Source: Branchinecta lynchi (lineage: Eukaryota > Arthropoda > Branchiopoda > Anostraca > Branchinectidae). From it: a DNA stretch of 64,000 bases. Shown here piece by piece: positions 31,169 through 39,900 of the stretch. The translations under genes were made by a program, and so were the position numbers. Each line of letters opens with the position of its first letter. Within the stretch, counting starts at the first letter, position 1. The notes beneath the pieces are model-generated. The model had not been told where the DNA came from and searched no databases. It worked only from the letters and a program-made list of their open reading frames with translations. The stretch is from contig JAKZAP010000022.1 in assembly GCA_023053575.1 (NCBI GenBank), positions 793,001 to 857,000 on the forward strand, written 5' to 3'.

Positions 31169-32456
31169 TTGCTTTTACATATTATTTTAATCGACCGTGA
31201 GGCAATTGCCTATACTTGGTGTCCCCTAAGGAAAAGTATAGACACACCAGCCTTCTTTCCTTTCATTAGTGAGCCTTGCAATCAGTTCCACGAAAAATAA
31301 ACATACGAAATCGAACCTTCCTAAGCCTCAATGTAACGAGAAGCTCATTGAATACTTGTTTTATATTTCCCAAAGATAAGAACTAAGCTGGCAAATAATT
31401 CGTGTATTTTTAGTGTTCTGTGATAATTATTACTATTTCAGTCTTACTCAGTTGCAAAGGGAAATACAATCCCGATACTAACCTATCATTTCTTTCTGTA
31501 TGCTCCCCTTATTTGTACTTGACATACGAGATGGAAGAAAGTAATACCGCCACGATTCTTATCTCCACAGTGCGGAACAAGTAGCTATTATTGTGGGGAC
31601 TTCATGGGATTCCAAGTTCGACAGGACGCAGACTTTATCTCTTTTTTTCTATTTATTTACTTGGACGGATTAAGCTAAGTTGATGAAAGCTTGATAAGGG
31701 ACATAAGTAGGTATGCCAGCCATGTGTTGTTGCATTTCTGTCGGCGCAATGAAAGTGTTCATATTAGCTTGCTTTCTTGGGATATCTTGTGCATTCCCTG
31801 CACAAAGAGACGGTATGAACTTATTTCAACCTTGATATGTGACATTTTGGCCACTATGACGTCTACCATGGCTGAAACGAAAGCAAATGTCGTGCGGAAT
31901 GACAACAAGAATAAGCATCGAAAAACAGATAGGCTATATGTTAGATTAATCTGAATATATCATGTTCGTAGTATGTTATACTATGTCTGTTCTTTTCTTT
32001 TTTTTCTTTTTTTTTTAGTTATTTATTATGTTGTTTGTTGGTGTGTTTAGAAAATGGTTACCCTTTAGGCTACTACTGCACCCTAGCATAAAACGTAGGT
32101 TTTTCCATTAGAGCAGTAGATGTAAATACATTATGTTTATTAATAAAATAAGTATCAAAGTATCAAAAAGTATCAAAGTAAAATCGATTTTGTGTTTTTC
32201 TTGATTCAAATGTTTGCAGGTTGAATGACAGAGAAATCATGTGCTGTGTGGTTGATTTTGGCCTATGCAATTACGAATAAAAAAAACCAAGTAATGGCTG
32301 GGCTCCCTAAGATTTTGAATATCACCATATCGAGGAGGATATTCCACGGAGGTAATTTTCTAGGAAAACTACAAGAAACCGTGTAAATAAAACCATTTAC
32401 CTTCCGTTTACCTGCCAGTATTTCATTCCTGAACCCGTTTAATGTGGTTGTCACTG
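31169..32456. other. No host gene seen; probable plus-strand LINE 3' end at 32,000-32,190
   Basis: Mostly unique-looking sequence. Near 32,140-32,185 a stretch ATTAATAAAATAAGTATCAA followed by repeats of AAGTATCA looks like a LINE 3' end and tail on the plus strand, the opposite strand to most others here. Confidence 0.4.
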
Positions 32457-33150
32457 TGTATAAAGCACAATGGACACTTCTAATGCTTTACTTTGTATTA
32501 AATGCTTCACAAATAAACATTTCCGACTTCCTTTAGAAGGTGCTACGAAAATCGGCCGTTTTCTTGTTATCCCTTGTCTTTACCTCTCTGGCATTTCGGC
32601 GATCCAAATCTTAGGAGCTGGGCTACCGTGGCAGGAAATTCAAAAACTCCCAGCAATGCTTGATATAAAAGGATATATTTGAGATGTCACCAAAGCCAAG
32701 CCGAAGATGCAATTTACCTGATTGTTCTAGTGTTTCATCAGAAGTACCATGGCTTAAAGTGCCTATTAAAAGTTTTTCTTTGTGGAATAGTGTTGTGAAG
32801 CTTGATTAGCTTGCTTTATAAAATGTACCAGAATATGCAATAAGCTTATAAAAAATAATATAGCTACAAAAATCATTCAAAAACAAATAACCTATTCAAA
32901 TCTGAAATATACAAGCTGATTTATGCATATAATAAAGATCTACTAAGTATTATAAGAAACATCACTTTTATCTTTGTCCAAGCTAGTAAACTGAGCATTT
33001 ACTGGCATGTACTGCCCAAAAAATTACGTTTTGAAAAATCACACAGAGGAAACTTTTGAAAAAGCTGCTGATCTAGGGGGAAAGCATTGTTCCTAGGTTT
33101 TTACAGAGTGGGATTGGGGTAGTTCGATGTGCCAATTGGACTTTAAGTCT
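32457..33150 (+). repeat. Duplicated ~680-bp segment, copy 2 (70-residue open frame)
   Basis: Matches 14,955-15,640 throughout. The 70-codon frame is at 32,470-32,682 (MDTSNALLCIKCFTNKHFRL). It ends about 680 bp before the first confident exon of astacin gene 2, while copy 1 lies inside gene 1. See copy 1 for interpretation. Confidence 0.6.
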
Positions 33151-33363
33151 ATTTAGTTTGTTTTTAAACTATGTGAATAGAAAGTGGTCATGTTTATTTA
33201 CTTTGTTGTTTAGTGTTGTAATATGTGTATTTTCCTTTTTTTTATTTCACTCATAATCTGCTGTAATCCAAAAAGTTCACAGATAAATAAATACAAAAAA
33301 TAATAAATAAGGATGTGTAAATAGTCCTTCAGCCCAAGCTGACTGCGAATCATATTTCTTAGT

Positions 33364-33690
33364 GCAAAACGAATACGTCAGCTGAATTTGAATTGAGCTA
33401 TATTTATCGATTGATCGATTTATTTCCGTCCTTCTTGGCAAGGGTCCTCTTCAGGCTCAAAGCCGCTCAAGTTGGAAAAACGAACTTGCGGGAAACACCA
33501 AGTCTGTCCACTTCAGTCCGTCCAATTGCATAGTCCAATTCAGCCTGTCCACTTCTACTATCTATTTTGTCTGTGTGTTTCCCACAAATTCGTTATTCCA
33601 ACTTGAGCGGCTTTGAGCCTGAAGAGGACCCGTGCCAAGAAGGGCCGATATATGGATCAAATAAAATTCAGCTGACGTATCCGTTTTGCA
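33364..33690. mobile_element. Hairpin element just upstream of astacin gene 2
   Basis: Outer arms GCAAAACGAATACGTCAGCTGAATTT-type sequence at 33,364-33,390 and its inverse at 33,664-33,690; inner arms CTCTTCAGGCTCAAAGCCGC (from about 33,447) and GCGGCTTTGAGCCTGAAGAG (33,607-33,626). No coding capacity, no clear target duplication. It ends about 50 bp before the candidate first exon. Confidence 0.8.
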
Positions 33691-33738
33691 ATATTAAAAA
33701 AAAAAAAGGATGCGTCTTTTATTCATGTTGTTCAACAA

Positions 33739-33787
33739 ATGTCCCTACTTTTTTTCATCTACGCTTATTTATGTGCGTGTACGGTAA
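33739..33787 (+). CDS. Candidate signal-peptide exon of astacin gene 2
   Basis: ATG at 33,739 opens MSLLFFIYAYLCACTV, a plausible signal peptide. Splicing at the second GT of GTAAGTATAT (after 33,787) leaves phase 1, which matches the next exon. The implied intron is only 39 nt, which is short for most animals, and the stronger GTAAGT donor would put the reading frame out. An upstream exon elsewhere is possible. Confidence 0.3.
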
Positions 33788-33826
33788 GTATATGTGACTA
33801 TTAATGTTTTGTTGTCTAATTAGCAG

Positions 33827-33979
33827 GTTCGCTTGACGTCGGAGAAAACGCTGGCTACTACGAAGGAGACATAATTTTACCCTATGGCTTAACTGCAGAA
33901 GATCTTCGGAATGGTCTTGTTGACACTTCATACAGATGGCCAGGAGCAGTTGTCCCGTACACTCTTGATTCGCGATTCA
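33827..33979 (+). CDS. Astacin gene 2, propeptide and mature N-terminus exon
   Basis: Acceptor TTAGCAG (a NAGNAG site, so one extra codon is possible), donor GTAAGT. Encodes SLDVGENAGYYEGDIILP, then LRNGLVDTSYRWPGAVVP and YTLDSRF. No equivalent was found for gene 1. Confidence 0.88.
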
Positions 33980-36900
33980 GTAAGTTCCATTGAAACGGAT
34001 AAGTAAACCCTATGGAACAGAGCTTATATAATCTAGGTTGATAAGCTGTGCTGTGGAAGGAATACCGTCTTCCATTTACCTGACTCAACCGGGCGGTTAC
34101 TATACACTTACCTACTAGGCTGTAAACACGATTCTGATAGACGACTAGTTTGCTGCCGCAATTCGTCGTACATGTAAGATAAAGAAAGCAAACTAAGTAA
34201 GTAAGTAATTAAGTGATTTATTTGTAATTGTAACCCGCCATTTTGAACAAGAGCTGTAAGCTCATATGGCACTTGCAAGCATACGCAGTAGGTAATACAC
34301 TGTCAGAAGCTTCATAACAGATTGCGCAAAACACTTTCAAGAATAACACCTTTTCACTTAAAAATAAAGTGCTATGACCAATTAAGTTTATACTATTTCG
34401 TGCCTAGATCTCCAACAACACCTTCAATAGGTAAAAATACTACGCTGTCAGAAGTTACATAACGACAACAGAAGGATGAGCGGTTTCAATAGATAACACT
34501 TTGGGATTTTATCTGTTATGTTTCTTTCGTTCCCGTTAGTATTTTTACCAATTCAAGGTGTTGTTGGAGATCTAGGCACGAAATAGTGCAAACTTAATTG
34601 GTCATAACACTTTGTTTCTAAGTGAAAAGGTGTTATTCTTGAAAGTGTTATACGCTATCTGCTATGAAACTCTGACATTGTAGTAACAGCTAAGATTTTT
34701 GCTGTGTTGAGGAAAAGATGATTATGGACCTTTCGGATTCATGAAAATGTACGGTTTAGTAAAAATATGCCATGCAATTTGCGGTTATACATTGCGCAAT
34801 TTAAGGGGGCTAGGAATCCGTTTTGTAAGCAGATGCACTGGTATAAAAATGATCATGGGCCCTTGGCTCACAAAAGTATGTCATTCGGTCGATAGTGTTA
34901 TTTTTTTTGCATTTTGCGGCTAAGATGCGCACTTTAGGGGTTCGAACTGAATTTGGAAGCAAAATACTTGGGGCACAGATGGTCATGGGCCCTTTTGGAT
35001 CCTAATATGTATAATTCTTTAAAATGTTTTTTCAAATTTGCGGTAACATTGGTGCTTTAAATATGTTTGAAAATCATTTGTAAGCAAAAGCTGTGAGGCA
35101 AAAATTATCATGGGACCTTGAGGAAAATGGATCTTTTGGTCAAAAGTATTTTTTCACCTTTTCTGTTAGGAACTAGCAATCCATCTCTAAGCAAAATCCT
35201 TGAGAGAAAATTGCATGGGCTCATGGGATCACGGAAATGAATATTTTGCTTAAAAGTTTTGTTTTTCTTTGCTGTTAGGTTTAGCTCTTTCAGGGATGAT
35301 CGGATCTGGGAAGTGACGATTTCCCTAATGCTCAAGTAAGGTTTCATCGTCCTAACACATCTGAAACAACCTTAACTCGCGATCACCCGAATTCAGACCC
35401 CCCCCCCTGCAACTCCCCCCAGATTCCCCGAATCAGTGTCCGGTTCTGTCACAGAGGTAAATACGGCTTGTGCTTGTTTTTCCCACCAATTTCATCCCTT
35501 CCCTCCACTCTAAGCGTGTCACAAGATTTCCGGATCCCCCTCCACCTTCCCCCCCAACTACACATTCATCAGATCCTTTCCGGACTTTAAATAGGACAAC
35601 TGAGACACGAATTCTTTCCAAATATTAAGTTTCATCAAGATCCGATTACCGGTTCGAAAGTTATACATGCCCCAAGATTCCGGATTCCCCATCTCTCCAC
35701 TCCCCCCACAATGGTCGAATCAGGGAACTGACTATTTCTAAGTCTAATGTTCAAGGCAGTTTTCATCATCCTAGCAGTATCTTTAAACGTGGTCACAGGA
35801 ATTCCGCCCCCCCCCACCTTCAACTTTCCCCAAAGTGCCTGAACCCGGTCTGGTTTTGTCACTGATGCATCTAGGGTTTGTGTTTGTTCTTCCCACCAAG
35901 TTTCAGCCCAATCGCTCCACTCTAAGCGTATCACAGGATTCCCCCCCCCCTCCGGCTCCCCCCATTTTCGTCGGATCCGGTCCGGACTCGGAATGAGGCA
36001 TCTGAGACACGAGGTCTTTCCAACTATAAAGTTTCATCAAGATCCGATCAAGTTTCCCGATTTCCCATCCCTCCCCACGGTGGTCGGATCGGGGAAATGA
36101 CTATTTACAAGTTAATTTGGTCGGGTCCCTGATATGCGTGCCAAGTGTCATCGTCCTAGCACTTCTGGAAGTACCCTAACTCGAGAAGAGTGGATCGCCC
36201 GACCGACCGACAGACAGACCAAAAAGTGATCGGAGTGAATGAAAGAAAATAAATAAAACATATGCACACACATAACACTTAATGTTTGATCTTCGGCCAC
36301 GAAGCAGTGGATAAAGTCGTGCGCTGGTTGTTCCCTGTTGTTTGTAATATGTTTTCACCGCCTTGAGGTTGTCAATTGCTATTGTAAAATGTAGAACCCT
36401 ATGAGAACAGACTGTAATTTTTTGCTGTCCCACGATCGTTAGGGCATAACTAATCCTCAAGGCATAACTAGAAATTGCAGATTTTTCGTTTTTTAGACAA
36501 ACTGCAATACACTAAGTAGGCAGGTTTACACGAGTACTCTGTAGTCTAGTTGCTTTTTTGTACCTTCTTATTCTCCAATGGACTACCATGCTATTATAAA
36601 ATAGTTTGGGTGGTAAGATAAGATGGGTGGACCCTATCTAGCGATTTGAGCAAAAACTAGCCCAGCTCCGGTTCTTCACAATCATATATTTTCGAATTGG
36701 AAAAGTTCGGATGGGGTTATACAGTACTAAAGAACTGAACCTGTCTTGATCTTCATTGACTAAATTTTAGCAACGGCTGGGAAATAATAGGAAAGCCTGC
36801 AGCTAGTCAGTTTGGATTGCTTGAACTTTGTTGATGTGCACGAGGGAAATGTTTGATGTATCGTTTCGTTTCTTCTTTCGTCCGATAGTGAGCTCTTACA

Positions 36901-39900
36901 GAGAATAGGCTTATTACCACAGTAGACGAGGAATCCCAAAATGGCGACTAGATTAGTTCTGGTCCAGATCGCGAGACGGATACTTTCGCTCAAGCAACGC
37001 CTATTCGCCGGCTGAATGAATGAATGAATTTATTACATGCAGCCTTGTAATAAGGCATTTGCACAGTACATACAAAAAAGCAGGTAAATGAGCGCTTGAC
37101 AACAAATACATAGGGTACACAAAATCTACAACAACAGCAAAAGATAAACGAACGCTAAACAAAAAACACATAACGAAACACGAAAACAACAATGAATTTA
37201 CTGCATTAGCAGGCGCATTGGGCAGGTAGGCGATTAGATGGTGGTAGAAGATGTCCACTTATTTCTTTTAGCTTGACAGTTGGGTCCAAGACAAAAAACT
37301 TCTCCATGATTCGGTGATTGCGCATGCGACGAGGAAGGTACAGAAGAAAATGGAGATATTTGAAAAAACATGACCGCATTCGACTGGTGTCTTTTTTCCT
37401 GAGAATCGGGTACAAACCAGCGAGGAAAAGCACAGAGGAGGAGCAAAAACTTGTGTAAATTTTTGCTAGACCTCGTCGGTTGTACCTGGCTCTGTTTGGA
37501 ACGATTTTCCCATAACCCATCCTCGTCGCATTTGCAGTTGACAGAACAGCTGCTTCGCACATTTTTCTGAGGGTTCTTGAAACTGAAATTCCCAACCACT
37601 TGATTGAGGTGTGTGGTTGCAGAAGGCTGTTGGTGATTTTAAGGGTAGAAGAAGAACCTTTAGGCGGATTAAAACACTTGACACTTCTCCAGATTAATAG
37701 ATAATCCGATGTTACTAAGGTCCTTGAAAAGTGATTCCAGATTGTGTTGTAATTGTTTTTTAGACTACTGATCAAAAGTACGTCGTCTGCGTAGGCTATG
37801 TAACTTATTCCAAAACCTTGGACAAAATAAGTAGGTGTTAGGTTATTTAAACAATCTGCTATTGCGCATTTAAAGATATGTAGGGATGACACAAGGCCTT
37901 GCGGAACACCTTTCCGAACAGATATAGGGTCACTAAGATTACCGTCCCATTTGATAAGAACTCTGGAGTTCGTGTACCAGAAGTGCAGAGCCTTAACTAC
38001 AGCCCTGTTAACGCCATTTCCATAACGAAAATAAGGCTTGATTGTGCTGACTCGAGTCAAAAGGGGTTTTCGATATTTGATAGCTAAGCTTTGCATTTCT
38101 GGTCGTATTCGGAGTAGTTTTCAGGCCTTGGAAGCCATAGGAGTTCTCCAGGAGATTCTCTGGAATCTAAAGTAACTCTCGAACGAAAGAATTGTTAAGT
38201 TCTGTTCAAAAAAATATGACAATCACATTGAATCTTTGACTCTCACTTTTCCTCTTCAGCGACTTAGCAGCGATATAGCTAGCTATTTGCAGAGGTAACG
38301 AAACGTGACGTGGCGCGCGCGAAGCTAGTAGCATCCGCTTGTTCATAGCGGACAGGGTATGGGGAAATATTCGACCCCGCATAGTCATATTACAGAGATA
38401 GGGAGACGGAGGTTCTGTGAGATTATTTGTTCTTGACAATAGTCTTTGGTGCGGACGCGCAACAGAGGATGCATAAATGTCTTCTCTCGGGTTGTCGGCG
38501 AAACTTCCCCAGCTCAAGCGTCCCCATGGCGAAACGTCCCCGACTAAAATAAACAAATAGCAAAATGTGACACTATTTTTGACGAAAACCAGGAAAAAAT
38601 CCAAGTGAAGTTACAGCGAAAACTTTTGATTGTAGCTGCTGATGAGGTTACGTCAATTGAGAGTGCGTTTGCTGAATACGCCACGAAGACTTGCATCCGC
38701 TTTATCCTAAGAACTGATGAAATAGACTACGTCAGGATTACCAACGATGACGGTGGTTGCAGTTCGTGAGTCATTTTTGTTAATCCTATGTCGCCACACT
38801 GTCAGAAGTTTTATAACAGATAACACAAGGATGCGCGGCTTCAGCAGACAATGTGTAACATATAACACTTGGGATGTTATCTGTTGTGTTTGAAAATGTT
38901 ACGCATGAAATGTTATGCATAACAAGCTTTGCTACTTTTGCTAGGAAGAGCCAACAAACAGCCAAAATAGCATCTTCTTACTTTATTCTTTATCGTTATG
39001 ATCTCGGAAAACTCATCAGATGCTTTCTGGTGGTTTTTCGGCTCTTGCTGGTGGTAACGCTTATTATGCATAACATTTTGAAACATAACAGACAACATCC
39101 GAAGTGTCATCTGTTACGCATTATCTGTTAAAACCGAGCATCCTTGTGTTATCTGTTATGAAATTTCTGACAGTGCAGTCAAAATGTTGTATTTCAAGCT
39201 GGTAAGGCTAACTAGTCACGTTGGGTGAATTCTCTTCCTGGTGGTAACGCTTATTACGCAGAACATTATGAAACATAACAGACAACATCCGAAGTGTCAT
39301 CTGTTACGCATTATCTGTTAAAACCGCGCATCCTTGTGTTATCTGTTATGAAACTACTGATAGTGCAGTCAAAATGTTGTGTTTCAAGAAGGCAAGGCCA
39401 ATTAGTCATGTCGGATAAATTTCTAATCATTTTCTAATCAATTTTTGACATACAGGTATGTCGGAAGGATAGGCGGTGGCCAACGCTTGAACTACGCATC
39501 TGGGAGCTGTATTACTCGGTTCGGAACTCTACTCCATGAAATGTATCACGCTCTCGGATTCTACCACGAGCAGTCGAGATACGACCGGAATGACTTTGTG
39601 ACGATAGCGTGGGAGAATGTGGACCCAGGTAAGAAAGCAGATTTTACTGGGCCTATCGGGGGCTCAAAGTGGTCGTTTTGGCTGGAAATGAGAGGAGACG
39701 ACAAAACCACCTGATGACATTAGTGCAAAGAACAATGATAATACACTTCGGGCGACTGGGTCCGACTGTGAGTGTTTCTGAACCAATATAACATATTTAC
39801 TCAGATCTACGTCCTACTATAACCTTTGGAACAGGAAATTTAACCCGAGCGTCAGAGAGCAAGTATCCAGAGGTTTGGCTCGGCTTTAAGTGGCAGGGTC

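Noticed and set aside
31691..31954. 87-codon plus-strand frame as a host gene
   Set aside because: No recognised motif, no splice-site support and no conservation evidence available.
33700..33785. Alternative first exon of astacin gene 2 starting at the ATG near 33,712 with the strong GTAAGT donor
   Set aside because: It leaves phase 2, which does not match the phase 1 needed by the 33,827 exon and would put a stop in frame.
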